From: Mytilus californianus
Lineage: Eukaryota > Mollusca > Bivalvia > Mytilida > Mytilidae
Assembly (NCBI RefSeq): GCF_021869535.1
Contig: NW_026262739.1
Span: 434,001 to 498,000, forward strand
Reading direction: 5' to 3'
DNA length: 64,000 nt
This document shows, one piece after another, positions 44,850 to 56,692 of this stretch. The notes beneath the pieces are model-generated. The model searched no databases, was not told where the DNA came from, and saw nothing but the letters and a program-made list of their open reading frames with translations. The translations under genes and the position numbers were made by a program. Every line of letters begins with the position of its first letter. Within the stretch, counting starts at the first letter, position 1.

Positions 44850-45988
44850 GTAATGTACACTGGTTTCACATTAAATTTGTTCACATCTATATACCTGGTT
44901 TAATTACCTGTACACAAGATTTGTTCACATTTGTAAACTTTATGTTATTTAAATGATCATTACATAAAGAATTAAATTCAAAATAATCGGACAACTTTTT
45001 TTGCAGTTAGGGAACGACATTTTGACCTTAAAAATGGGGGGATGTATGGTTTTTTCCTTAAAAAAATATTCTGATCCCCAATTTCATAAAAGAAAAGTAT
45101 ATATTCTGGTCAAGCAGAAAACTATTCTGAATCCAGATTTAGAACATACTTTAATAGTGCTAAATACTGAAAAAATATTTTGTTTGGTAGCGTCGAATCA
45201 AAATGAATAAAAACGTTTTGACTCGTACAAAAAACCTACCCTTCCCCATCCCCACTCTCTCCCCTTGAAGTTTAATCGTTGTTCCTTTGTGAACTATATT
45301 CTGATGATTTGCAGTACTTTAAAGATACGAAAGATATCTCGATTGCGCAATAAAACTGTAGGCTGCAGCAGCGTGCGTTCAGAGGAAGAAAAGGGATTGA
45401 GATGTTTAAGATTAATGCATTTCTATCTTTTCCGATTGATTCAAATGGCATTTCTCCTCCTCGGACGCAATTTTAAAAAGAAGAGAGTTGATGCTATAGT
45501 TATTCTTGAATAAAACAGTCACGAGTGTTAACCAAGAGCAATGACTAAGTACTAACTTGCAGATGCATGGGTTAAAAAAAGTTCATACATGGCAAATTAA
45601 TGCAGTTTCATTTCTGAGCGCATTTTTTCGCGGAACCCGATATACTAGCCAAACAATAAAATGTACCGCATACTCTTTATAGTAGTGCATTCATGAGTGA
45701 ATCGTTAATTGAGCAAAAACCAGTGGCACATATTTCTGGGTGCATCCAGTCAATTTGGGGAGACATTTTCTAATGAATTTTGTGTTTGACAATGATGATG
45801 TTTTTTTTTTTTAGTCTTGTTAAGGGGTTAATAAAGCTACATTAAGTTTATATGAAGCTATACATCGTTTAGACATATTATTCTGTTAAGAACTTTTATA
45901 TATAATTGTTATTAATATCAAAACACGTTAATTCTTTAAATATACACGGTAAAATTCATGTTCTAAATACATTGTTTCGTGTACACTT
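44850..45988. other. stretch without a recognised gene
   Basis: Two frames of 69 and 82 codons (45001-45210, 45265-45513) lack motifs. Nothing else noticed. Confidence 0.35.
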
Positions 45989-46458
45989 CCCCCCAAGGGT
46001 GACTGGGGAATAGAAGTATGGTCACAATTGGTCTTCCTCCGACCGGCAGTAAAACCCGTGCTAAAGTGGGGCGTCCGTTTGGCTGTGCGGGATGTACAAA
46101 TTTGCAGCCACGTCCGGTCAGAATGGGGACGTTAAATCCGATGCCTCGTGTAAAGAGAGTGCCACGCTCTTTGCACGTTAAGAACCCTTGCAACAACTCA
46201 TTGAGGGGTCCGTAGGTGACCTGTTGCAAGGCTAAATTTCTGTCCCAATCCAATATACCCTCATTTCCCGTGGCAGTCTAAATTTCTGTCCCAATCCAAT
46301 ATACCCTCATTTCCCGTGGCAGTCTAAATTTCTCCGACCTTAATCCCTTAATCTATTACAGAGCCTACCTATTGTATTTATTGTGAACTTGTTCTCGTCC
46401 TGAATATGCATGAAATATTTGCCACTGGACGTTAAGCAACCAACAATCAATCAATCAA
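45989..46458 (+). mobile_element. SINE-like element, copy 13 (internal 44-bp duplication)
   Basis: Flanked by TCGTGTACACTT at 45977-45988 and 46459-46470. The segment CTAAATTTCTGTCCCAATCC ... CCGTGGCAGT occurs twice in a row, making this copy about 45 bp longer than the others. Confidence 0.95.
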
Positions 46459-46605
46459 TCGTGTACACTTAACACACGTTAAAGCAAATATGAACTCACA
46501 TGATGCTAAAGAAGCAGATATAAGCAAAATTGATGCTAAATCAGCAGATATGAACACACATGATGCTAAAGCAAAAGATATAAACACATGTGATGCTTAA
46601 ACAGC

Positions 46606-46712
46606 ACGCCTCCGGCATTGAAGACCTATTGGTGACCTTCTGCTGTTGTATGTTCTGTGGTCGGGTGGTTGTCTCTTTGACACATTCCCCATTTCCATTC
46701 TCAATTTTATTT
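46606..46712 (-). mobile_element. 105-bp dispersed repeat, reverse copy
   Basis: Reverse complement of 8110-8214 (GGTGACCTTCTGCTGTTGTA ... CACATTCCCCATTTCCATTC). Confidence 0.85.
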
Positions 46713-46825
46713 ACACATGATGCGAAAGCAGCAGTAATGAACACACATGATGTTAAAGCAGCAGTTATGAACACAGGCGATGATAAAGCAAGTTGTGAAC
46801 ACACATGATGATAAAGCAGCAGTTA

Positions 46826-46985
46826 TGAGATATAGAAAGATGTGACACGAGTGCCAATGAGACAACTCTCCATCCAAATAACAATATATAAAAGTAAACC
46901 ATTATAAGTCAATGTACGGCCTTCAACATGGAGCCTTGGCTCACACCGAACAACAAGCTATAAAGGGCCCCAAAATTACTAGTGT
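46826..46985 (+). repeat. mussel repeat fragment in the minisatellite
   Basis: Carries GTGCCAATGAGACAACTCTC, GTACGGCCTTCAACA and AAGCTATAAAGGGCCCCAAA, matching the family at 61117-61452. Confidence 0.75.
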
Positions 46986-47746
46986 AAAACCATTCATATG
47001 ATGATAAAGCAGTAGATATGAACACACATGATGATAAAGCAGTAGATATGCACACACATGATGATAAAGCAGCAGTTATGAACACACATGATGATAAAGC
47101 AGTAGATATGAACACACATGATGATAAAGAAGAAACAGATATGAACAAACAGATAGCAAAACTGACATTTTTCAAAATTCATAGTTCAATTTTGAAAATT
47201 TAAAACCAATGTTCTTCAGCGAGTCAAAAACGATTAAACTTGTACACACAATAACTGATATGGTTATAATTTACTTTTTCTTGCTTTAAATTTCAGTTCA
47301 CTATAACCAATGTCTTAAGAAATCACAAAAGCAAACAAAAGAGGATGCAAGATCAACAAAACTCACTTCCTTTTTCCTTACAAGTTAAAAAAAATGGCAA
47401 CTATGATGATATTGATACTATTTGTGATACAACTGGAATTGACGCAGTAAATGGTATATGCAAAGTAACTGGTATTGACACAGTTACTGGTATTGACACA
47501 GTAAATGGTATTGACATAGCCACTCCAGATCTCAAAATCAATTGGGCAGCATGGCCCCTAGAAATTAACATTTTATGTGTTTGTAAATGTTATACGAGAC
47601 CAACGAAGATTGGACAAAAGAGAGAGAGAGTGTGTACTAAGAAGGAGGACAGTTCTCCTTATCCTTAAAGAACATCTTCTAAGCACGAAAAAATAGTGTA
47701 AAAAGTTACTAACTATAATATATATTGAAATAAAATTTACATTTTG

Positions 47747-48084
47747 TCACGGGTCCCAAACATTTTGCAAGTATAATCTCACACTGTATACTATTTTATT
47801 CAACGCGTGCAATTTAAATGTGTGTACCTTTCCTTTGGTATGCTGCTGTAGGATTTCCTCATATTCATTAATAAGCTGAATGCATCCGCACCACTACTAG
47901 TACCGGGCTTTTCCGTCACGGGTCCCAAACATTTTGCAAGTATAATCTCACACTGTATACTATTTTATTCAACGCGTGCAATTTAAATGTGTGTACCTTT
48001 CCTTTGGTAGGCTGCTGTAGGATTTCCTCATATTCATTAATAAGCTGAATGCATCCGCACCACTACTAGTACCGGGCTTTTCCG
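47747..48084 (+). repeat. 169-bp tandem duplication
   Basis: Two nearly identical copies, 47747-47915 and 47916-48084 (TCACGGGTCCCAAACATTTT ... ACCGGGCTTTTCCG), differing at about one base (GTATGC or GTAGGC). A very recent duplication; the minus-strand frame at 47969-48169 runs into it but has no motif. Confidence 0.95.
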
Positions 48085-49439
48085 TTCCATTTTCCCATGA
48101 TACCTCATGAACACTGTCGTACAGAAATTTGTGTTCGAAATTGGCTAGTACTTCACATGGTGTGTCCAAAGGGGCAACGCTGGCATCTGACTATAAAAAA
48201 ATTAAGTGGTGCTTTCAAAACACCAAGTTTGATATTTCTACGTTACTGCTAATGTATGACAAATATCAACAGCTCAGATCATGTTCGGGAGATGAAATTA
48301 GAAGATATCATATCGACAGTGAAAATGAACTAACTGGATTCGCAGTTAATATACACTGCTACCTGCTGATGTATCTTTAAAACGTTTATAACAGAGTAAT
48401 GCTTTATCTCCAACAGTTAAGTATTATTTACCTCTAATTATAATGTCAATTAATTTTTCTTCTTGGGTTAAAATACAACATTGTATAAGAAAGAAAATGC
48501 AATGTTTAATTTTTAGTTCCCACTGGGAAATGATGCAATCGTAACGTCCGAGTTCAACAGCAAGCACATCAAATGAATGCTTTGGTTGTAGTTTTGTCCA
48601 TTTGTTTGATAAACGGCCTCTTCATGTAGATAACTAACTTTTGTTCTCTGCGTAAATGTTCTGGTGTAACGTCCTGTTATAGAACCATTTCCAACCGTAG
48701 TGCATGGAAAACACAGAACGTAAAACAACCACTAGTAATTCATGATTACTGTCAATATGGGTCGAGTCGACTTGTCTTACTAATATCTATACAAATATTC
48801 ATCGTATATCAGAACCCAAAGCCACTGTTGGAAAGTATTATTTTTTTCACTGTTTTGACATTATAGTACTAAACTTCTATAGAGTTGTTCAGGAGTTTGT
48901 AGAAAATATCCCGCCTAATTTGAAAAAAGCAACATTTGATTCTAGGTTTGGTCAACTAGAGTTCAGAGAATCGATAGCATCTGAGTGAATATCGGGAGAT
49001 CTTCTATTGAAAACATTGTTACCAGACACATGCCACCTTTCCTTAGTAACATAAAGGATTGCGTTTACTGTAATGCATAAGCCAGTATGGATCGTTTATC
49101 GTCACCAAGCAACAAAGTATTTTCATTTTGTAATACCCGTCATGTCCCACTTTGTTGCTCAGTTACAAGAAACTATTTTACCAGTGGCATACAGAAGTAA
49201 ATGTTCAAAAATGTGTCTCACAAAATTTAAACAGAGACAACTTGAAACGAGAAGCCAGTAATTTTGATACTGTGCATGTGGCCGTTTCTCCATTAGTGAC
49301 TGAACAGTTCTTAATTGATCCTTTTGTTTATTTGTTAATTCAAGGAACTTTCTTGTCCATTATGTATGTCGCTAGACAGTCTGATAGCAGTGCGTTAGTA
49401 GCATTGAGGTAAAACTTTTTTCGTGTTAGTCATAGTCAT
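48085..49439. other. stretch with weak coding-like patches
   Basis: The plus frame at 48129-48380 and a frame around 48885-48985 (QEFVENIPPNLKKATFDSRF) look protein-like but are short and broken. No domain recognised. Confidence 0.3.
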
Positions 49440-49745
49440 GTTAAGTTCAAATTTAATATAGAAAGTCCCTAATCAAATAATAAAACACACCAAACGAATG
49501 GGCAACTGTCATATTCCTGACTTGGTACAGGCATTTTCAAATGTAAAAACATGGTGGATTGAACCTGGTTGTATAGCGCTAAACCTCTCAGATGTATGAC
49601 AGTCGCATCAAATTCCGTTTTATTTACAACGATGCATGACATTTTCAAATGTAAAAACATGGTGGATTGAACCTGGTTGTATAGCGCTAAACCTCTCAGA
49701 TTTATGACAGTCGCATCAAATTCCGTTTTATTTACAACGATGCAT
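49440..49745 (+). repeat. GACTTGGTACAGG repeat with an internal 108-bp tandem duplication
   Basis: Same family as 1408-1575. The segment TTTTCAAATGTAAAAACATG ... TTTACAACGATGCATGAC starts at 49534 and again at 49642 with one base difference. Confidence 0.9.
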
Positions 49746-50529
49746 GAACAAAACAAACAGAGTGTGTAAGGCCATTGCAGATATGACGGAGAGTAGTTGT
49801 TGTTCTTACGCTGTACAATGACGACCGACCAATAAATTTATCCTACGAATGGCAACAACGAAGATCCGTGTATATATCTTGGTCATATAGAAAATAGTCA
49901 TTTTGTTCCGATAAGAGGTATGAATTAAATATAAGACTCATACAATATAAGTCGATTTAGTTAATAATTAATTTGAAAATCAAAACCACCTCTATAGATT
50001 TAAGATAAACACGAAACAAACAAAAACGATTACCACATACTCTCTCGCGCACGTGTTGATACCATACTTAAGTTGAGAGTTTAAACACTAAGTCTTGTCT
50101 GCTGCAATGATCCTGTTTGTAACAAATTCACATCCACAACGGAATAGTTTTTGAAATATAGACATATGATTAAAACAATATTTCTGCATGCCCATTGTGA
50201 TTCCATATCTAGTAAGTTAGCACAACGCAATTTTTGCGGCGCGCTAAAAGAACCATTTTTTTAATATTTTTTTTTTGTGTAAGGCTTTTAAGTCCCTGTA
50301 TAATGCGTCATTGTTGTCTAACGTCTCTCGCGACGGCGGGATATTGTATTAATCGGCTTTTCGTCCGCACGTTCGTACGTCCTTCTGACCCCCGATCTGT
50401 TTCCCCGCAGCGTAACGTCTGTAAACCTTCATTGATTTTCATGAAATTAAGACAGGTGAAGTCCTTAGCGGACATATTTTAGTTTTCTCGTTGTAATTGT
50501 TTTACATTGTCATGTTGGGGTCTTTATAG

Positions 50530-50640
50530 CTGACTGCGGTATTGGCTTTGCTTATTGTTGGAAGGCCGTACGGTGACCTATAGTTGTTAATTTCTGTGTT
50601 ATTTTGGTCTCTTGGGAGAGTTGTCTGATATCATACCACA
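50530..50640 (-). repeat. mussel repeat fragment, reverse orientation
   Basis: GGAAGGCCGTACGGTGACCT ATAGTTGTTAATTTCTGTGT ... ATACCACATCTTC is the reverse complement of the 61117 family. Confidence 0.8.
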
Positions 50641-50848
50641 TCTTCTTTTTTATACAAATATATGTTGTGGTCTGCAGGTTAACGGTCAACGTCGCATGAA
50701 TATAGTTTTTTTGGGGGGCGATATGGAGCACTGCTCGTGTTCTATTTGTCATATGCATATGTGCTTTAGGTTTCATTATTTTGATATTTCAGCAAAGTCA
50801 CATAAACGTGCAAGAATACCTTCGACTACAGACCACAGACAACAACCA

Positions 50849-51767
50849 ATGAATAAAAACAGGAAACGAAAACAAACTTGAAATAATTGACTTTTTTTCA
50901 AGAGGGGTATCTAGTTCAGAACCACACACACCTGATGACGGGTCCAATATATCTAGAACTGAGTTAAATAACACAACACGGACTGACGGAACACCTGATA
51001 CCGGGTCCAATACATCAAGAGCAGAAATAAATGGCACGTCAGAGACAGACGGAACACCTGGTACCGGGTTCAATATCTCTAGAACAAAGTTAAATGACAC
51101 AACTCATTCAGACGGAACACATGATTCCAGGTTCAATACATCGAGAGCAGAGTTAAATGACACAACACAGACAGATGTACAACTTCAACAGACAACGATA
51201 CAAGAACCGACACTTGACGATACCACCCACCGATTTGAATTCGACTCAAGAAATAGCCTAAAGGTTACATGTACCAACGTTAACACAAGATGAAATCAGT
51301 TCTTATCCAAATGATATTGGATCTATATTTAGACCTAATATGTCCTCTATGGAAGCATCGTCTACAGCAATGTCTCTGAATGACCAGCAGAGGTTCAATC
51401 TCTTAACAAACATTTTTTCACCTTCTTAAAACTAGGAGTTCAAACCAGTATTCCTGTTTCCAGAACGGTTTTAAAATAAGATGCAGTCGTAATTTTAACA
51501 CTGCTTGTCCTTGGCTCGTATTCAGTGGTTGTCAGAATGGTGTGTTCTGCATACACTGTGCATTATTTACAACAAAACAGATCAAAACCTAACCAATTTG
51601 TTAATTCGCCTTTCAATAATTGGTATAAATTTAAGGAAAAGGTAGAGATCCATTCCCAGAGACCGTACCACAAAGAATATGTACTTGTTAGTCAGGCGTT
51701 CAATGATAAGATGGCAAATCCATCTAGTACTCTTCCGCACATTTTCAATAAAGAACTAGAACAGAGG
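50849..51767 (+). pseudogene. hAT/ZMYM1-like transposase N-terminal exon, frameshifted
   Basis: From ATG 50849 the sequence reads MNKNRKRKQT then, after one frame change, KIIDFFSRGVSSSEP, the usual basic start of hAT/ZMYM1 proteins. A ~66-bp unit then repeats about four times (DGTPDTGSNTSRAEI type, 22 residues). After another frame change come DEISSYPNDIGSIF and NDQQRFNLLTNIFSP, then the TTF-type zinc finger: CPWLVFSGCQNGVFCIHCAL and, after a third shift, FVNSPFNNWYKFKEKVEIHS and YHKEYVLVSQAF. The exon ends at a good splice donor, GAACAGAGG|GTAACA (51767/51768). The hAT catalytic and dimerisation regions are absent. The family assignment rests on the TTF finger spacing. It is dead here. Confidence 0.75.
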
Positions 51768-51774
51768 GTAACAT

Positions 51775-52570
51775 TAATTTTCAACATTCGATTTTCAACT
51801 TTCAACATTCGATTTTCAACTTTCAACGTTCGTTTTCAACATTCAATTTTCGTTTTCAACATTCTACATTCGTTTTTAACACTCAACATTCGTTTTCACC
51901 ATTCGATTTTCATTTTTCAACACTTGTTTTCGACATTCAAAATTCGTCTTCAATATTCAATATTTTTCTTCGACATTTGTTTTCAACAATCGATTTTAAA
52001 CTTTCAACATTTGTTTTCGACATTCGATTTTTAACTTTCAACACTTGTTTTCGACTTTAAAAATTCGTCTTCCACATTCAATATTTGTATTTGACATTCA
52101 ACATTCGTTTTTAACACTCAATTTTTAACTTTCAACATTCGTTTTCGACACACAACATTCGTTTTCAACATTCTTTTTCAACATTCGTTTTCAATATTTA
52201 ACATTCATTCTTAATATTCGGTTTTCAACTTTCAAAATTCGTTTTCGACATTCAACATTTGTTTTAAACATTCGTTTTCGACATTCTACATTCGTTCTCA
52301 GTATTCGTTTTTCGACATTCGATTTTCAACTTTCAACATTCGTTTCTAACACTCAATTTTCAAAACTCAACATACGTTTACGTCATTCAACCTTCGTTTT
52401 CAACATTCAACCTTCGTTTTCAACATTCAACATTCATTCTCAACATTCAATTTTCATTTTCAACATTCGATTTTCAACTTTCAACATTTGTATTCATCAT
52501 TCAATATTCGTTTTTAACATCAGATTTTCAACTTTCCACACTTGTTTTCGACGTTCAACACTCGTTAACA
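51775..52570 (+). repeat. degenerate TTCAACATTCG tract, about 800 bp
   Basis: Roughly 12-mers of the type TTTTCAACATTCG, TTTTCGACATTC and TTTTTAACACTC repeat for about 800 bp with heavy variation and strong strand asymmetry (almost no G outside CG). It begins inside the intron that follows the hAT donor. Confidence 0.9.
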
Positions 52571-52574
52571 TGGC

Positions 52575-53570
52575 TAAAAATAGTACATAGAGTCAAATAG
52601 TTTTTGGCTCATATCTCTGAAACCAAAGCATTAAGAGCATATCTTACAGGGAGTGAAATTGTTCATTTGGTAAAGATTTATATGCTGTGAAATTTTCAGA
52701 CCATTCAGGCAACCCGTTGTTGGGTTGCTGCCCCTGAATTGGTAAATTTTAGAAAATTTTGCAGCTTTTGGTTATAATCTTGAATATTATTATAGATAGA
52801 GATAAACTATAAACAGCAATAATGTACAGCAAAGAAAGACCAAAAAATAAGTCAACCAAAATGGTCAATTGACCCCCAAAGGAGTAATTGCCCTTTATAG
52901 TCAATTTTTAACAATTTTCATAAATTTGAAAAATTTTACAAAATATTATACACTGTAACTAATGGGCCAAGTTCATTTTAGATAGAGATGATTGTAAGCA
53001 GCAAGAATGTTCAGTAAAGTAAGATCTATAAACACATCACCATCACCAAAACACAATTTTGTCATGAATCAATCTGATTGATTGATTGATTGTTGGTTGC
53101 TTAACGTCCAGTGGCAAATATTTCATGCATATTCAGGACGAGAACAAGTTCACAATAAATACAATAGGTAGGTTCTGTAATAGATTAAGGGATTAAGGTC
53201 GGAGAAATTTAGACTGCCACGGGAAATGAGGGTATATTGGATAGGGACAGAAATTTAGCCTTGCAACAGGTCACCTACGGACCCCTCAAAGAGTTGTTGC
53301 AAGGGTTCTTAGCGTGCAAAAAGCGTGGCACTCTCTTTACACGAGGCATCGGATTTAACGTCCCCATTCTGACCGGACGTGGCTGCAAATTTGTACATCC
53401 CGCACAGCCAAACGGACGCCCCACTTTAGCACGGGTTTTACTGCCGGTCGGAGGAAGACCAATGGTGACCATACTTCTATTCCCCAGTCACCCTTGGGGG
53501 GTGAATCAATCTGTGTCCTTTGTTTAATGTGCACATAGACCAAGGTGAGCGACACAGGCTCTTTAGAGCC
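52575..53570 (+). repeat. dispersed bivalve repeat interrupted by element copy 14
   Basis: Blocks AACCAAAGCATTAAGAGCAT, CAACCCGTTGTTGGGTTGCT, AATTGCCCTTTATAGTCAAT and, after the insertion, AGACCAAGGTGAGCGACACA and GGCTCTTTAGAGCC belong to one common mussel repeat. Part of it is also present at 15900-16090. Confidence 0.8.
53077..53501 (-). mobile_element. SINE-like element, copy 14
   Basis: Full-length, flanked by TGAATCAATCTG at 53065-53076 and 53502-53513. Its hairpin has a G-U wobble in place of one G-C pair. Confidence 0.95.
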
Positions 53571-54462
53571 TTTAGTTTATCATATTTTATAATTAATGAT
53601 TATTTATTTTTTCAGAGACCTGAAATAAACAAAAGACCAGCTGAGCAGAGAGGAGAAACAAATAATTTGGAATAACTGGCCAAATAACTAAAATTTGGAA
53701 TGAAAATTAAAAAAAATCAGAAACATATTACATTTTTATTGGTGAATGTGGCTTTTATCGAAAAATAGAAAAAGTTTTTGTAACTTTTAGATAGATCTAT
53801 TTCTAGTTGGTCAATGGAAAAAAAGCAATAGGTAGTTTGATTGAATTTCAGGTTTTTACTATATTTGGGATATATTGAGAAGTGTTTATAACTTGTGTAG
53901 AATATATGTTTGTTAAAGAGGGACGAATGATGCCTGAAGGAGAGGCTAACTCATAGGTTGAAAATAAACTGACAAGACCATGGCTAAAAAAGAAAAAAAA
54001 GACAAACAGTCAAGTAATAGCACACAAGACACAACATAGAAAACTTAAGAATGAGCAACACAAACCCTATCACTCTGGAGTGATCTCAGGTGCTGGTGTG
54101 GCATCCCGTCGTGTTGCTAAATATCAAGTTTTCGGTAAACAAAAAAGTTATTGAGTGATGCATCTGAAAACGCATCACCCAGTGAAGCTGACTTATATAA
54201 ACCATGAATATGTTTAAACTATACTATCTGCTCAGACACTGATGACGTTTTACAAAGTCTTGAGTAGGAGTTGGGAAATGTATATCCCATATGCAGGCTA
54301 AGTTGGTATGTTGCTGCTAAGCCGGGGGAAATTGATAATTTTATAAATTAAAGTCTTCTCGTGTGACATAGCAAAATAAAATAAAAAATGTAACACAAAA
54401 AGCCCTGTATAATTTATAAATTTAATTTGTCAATTCAGATGCTCATGGCTATTTAGAAGATT
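53571..54462. other. AT-rich stretch without a recognised gene
   Basis: No motif or convincing frame on either strand. Confidence 0.4.
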
Positions 54463-56692
54463 GATAGATTGATTGATTGTTGGTTGATTTACGCCGCATT
54501 AGCACATCAAGGCTATATCGCGGCGAGAGCTAATTCGAATATTTTTTACAATTTAAAGCATATTCTTAAAATCAGACAAAAGGTCCTTCAATAAACTAAA
54601 ATTCTAGATTAAAGCAAATTGATTATTTACAAATAAAAATGAACATTAAGATAACGTGATAAAATTTTAAATCGTTTTAAATATAATAACATTTTTATAT
54701 TTTAGAATATATTCCAACTTCTTTTAAAAATGAAACAATATTTGTAAATGAAACATTATTAAATAAATCATACATATTATTGACATTGAAATGCTTCTTA
54801 CGAATATCAGCAAAGTCAATACAATTGATTAAAACATGTTTAATAGTATACTTGCAGTTACAAGGTATACATTGTGGTTCTACTTCATTTTTTAAAAGAT
54901 ATTCGTGTGTTATTCTAGTATGACCAATACGACATCTAGAAATAACACACTGATCTTTTCTGCACATAAAATTATTGAAAGGTTTACATAAATTAGGTTT
55001 AATTTCATGTAATTTATTACCATCTTTTTTACTCCATTCATTTTTCAATATATTAAAAACATATTCTGTAATATTAGATTTAAAATCGGTATATGGTATA
55101 TCACAGTTAGATAAAGGGTCACCCAGGGCATTCTTTGCCTCAAGGTCTACAGCTGTGTTTCCAAGGATTCCAACATGACTCGGCACCCATAGAAATAATA
55201 TTTCTTTAAGAAGAATTTTTAAATTCCTCATTACATATAAAATTTTGAGAATTGTTGGGTTTTTAATTTTAGTATTTTGTATAGCTTGTAAGCATGAAAG
55301 TGAATCAGAACATATAATAAATTTGGATTTATCTGAAGCAATAAATTTCAAAGCCAAAATTATTGCTTCTGCTTCAGCAGTAAAGATCGATGGCAAACGG
55401 AGAGTTGCAGCTCTGTCCCTGAAGACAGCAGCAGATGCAACTCTGTCACCATCTTTTGATCCATCAGTATAGACAGTTGAAAAATCTGAATAATTGGCTT
55501 TGATTTTAGCATAGTGTTGCTGAATTAAAAGAGGATTTGTTTTATTTTTATTGTGTTCACGGAGATCAAATATCATTTTTGGTTTGGGAAGTTCCCATGG
55601 AGGACATTTGCAAGTTTCAACTTGAGCAACAGATTTTAAATCAAAAGAAGCTAAATGTGGTTTTAAACGTATACCTAACGGAGGAATTTTATTTTCATGT
55701 TTTGCAAAAATATCTTCATAAATTGGATTAAAAACACAGCTGTAGGCAGGATTATCTGAGTAGGCTTTTAGTTTGACAGCATATTGAAGTCCAAGCTTCA
55801 AACGTCTGTTAGAGAGTGAGTGCTCATCAGCCTCTACATACAGACTCTCAACTGGTGAGGTTTTAAATGCGCAAAGACAGAGACGCAAACCCTGATGATG
55901 CACAGCATCGAGAATCTGTATGTAGGACTTCCTTGCAGAGCCATACACTATAGAGCCATAATCTAGTTTAGATCTAACTAGAGATCCAGATAAATTAAGT
56001 AAAATGTTGCGATCAGCACCCCAGTCGGTGCTGCCGACAACTTTTAAAATATCTAATGCTTTTAAACATTTCGATTTTAACATTTTGATATGGGGTAGAA
56101 AGGTTAACTTTTTATCGAAAATTAACCCAAGAAATTTGGTTTCATCAACCATTTGAATTGGGTTGCCGTACAAAGTGAGTTCTGGATCAAGATGCAATTT
56201 CCTTTTGTTACAAAAATGCATCCCGACCGTTTTTGAAGTGGAAAATTTAAACCCATTTTCCGAGGCCCATTTTTCAATTCTTCCAAGACATAACTGTAAT
56301 TGTCTTTCTATGTTATTCATATTTTTGCCTCTATAACATATTAAAAAGTCATCAACATACAATGAACCTTCAATATTACTTTTTAAAACTTCAACAAGGC
56401 TGTTGATTTTAAGACTAAATAATGTAACAGATAAAATACTGCCCTGAGGGACACCCATCTCTTGATCATACAGATCAGACATGGTTGAATTTACTCTAAC
56501 ATTAAATTGTCTGTTAGATAGAAAATTCGAAATACAATTTGGCATATTGCCTTTCAACCCTATATCAAAGAGATCTTTTAAAATACCATACTTCCATGTA
56601 GTATCATAGGCTTTTTCTAGATCGAAAAAGACCGACACTACATGTTCATTTTTCGCAAAACCATTACGGACAAATGATTCGAATCGAACAAG
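54463..56692 (-). mobile_element. LINE copy C, 5'-truncated, fused behind copy D
   Basis: On the minus strand this copy starts at CTTGTTCGATTCGAATC inside the reverse transcriptase domain and ends in the same 3' UTR and AATC tail as copy A. Its frame (54695-56734) is open for 679 codons, because it begins in the tail of copy D (MLMRRKATNNQSIN) and reads on in frame. RT motifs FFDLEKAYDTTW, GVPQGS and YVDD and the RNase H set are kept. Differences from copy D are few: codon losses at LPS-DA-SIF and FIAS-S-DK, and isolated replacements such as YRSLV to SGSLV. The RT fingers and endonuclease are missing, so it cannot move alone. Confidence 0.92.

Larger units (their letters stand above)
46487..47130 (+). 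repeat. 30-bp minisatellite interrupted by two dispersed repeats
   Basis: The unit is GATAAAGCAGTAGATATGAA CACACATGAT. Clean 30-bp units begin at 47003, 47033, 47063 and 47093; older diverged units lie at 46487-46600 and 46713-46825. The array is broken at 46606-46712 by the reverse GAATGGAAATGGGGAATG repeat and at 46826-46985 by a fragment of the mussel repeat with GTGCCAATGAGACAACTCTC. Confidence 0.88.

Noticed and set aside
50234-50482. 82-codon ORF in a G+C-richer patch
   Set aside because: Composition and position suggest part of a dispersed repeat; no recognisable protein motif.
50930-50960. hammerhead ribozyme core (CTGATGA)
   Set aside because: The required GAAA and stem arrangement downstream is missing; the same holds for CTGATGA at 54239.
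51768-52034. extension of the hAT-like ORF into the TTCAAC tract
   Set aside because: The reading continues past a clear splice donor into low-complexity DNA, so it is intronic.
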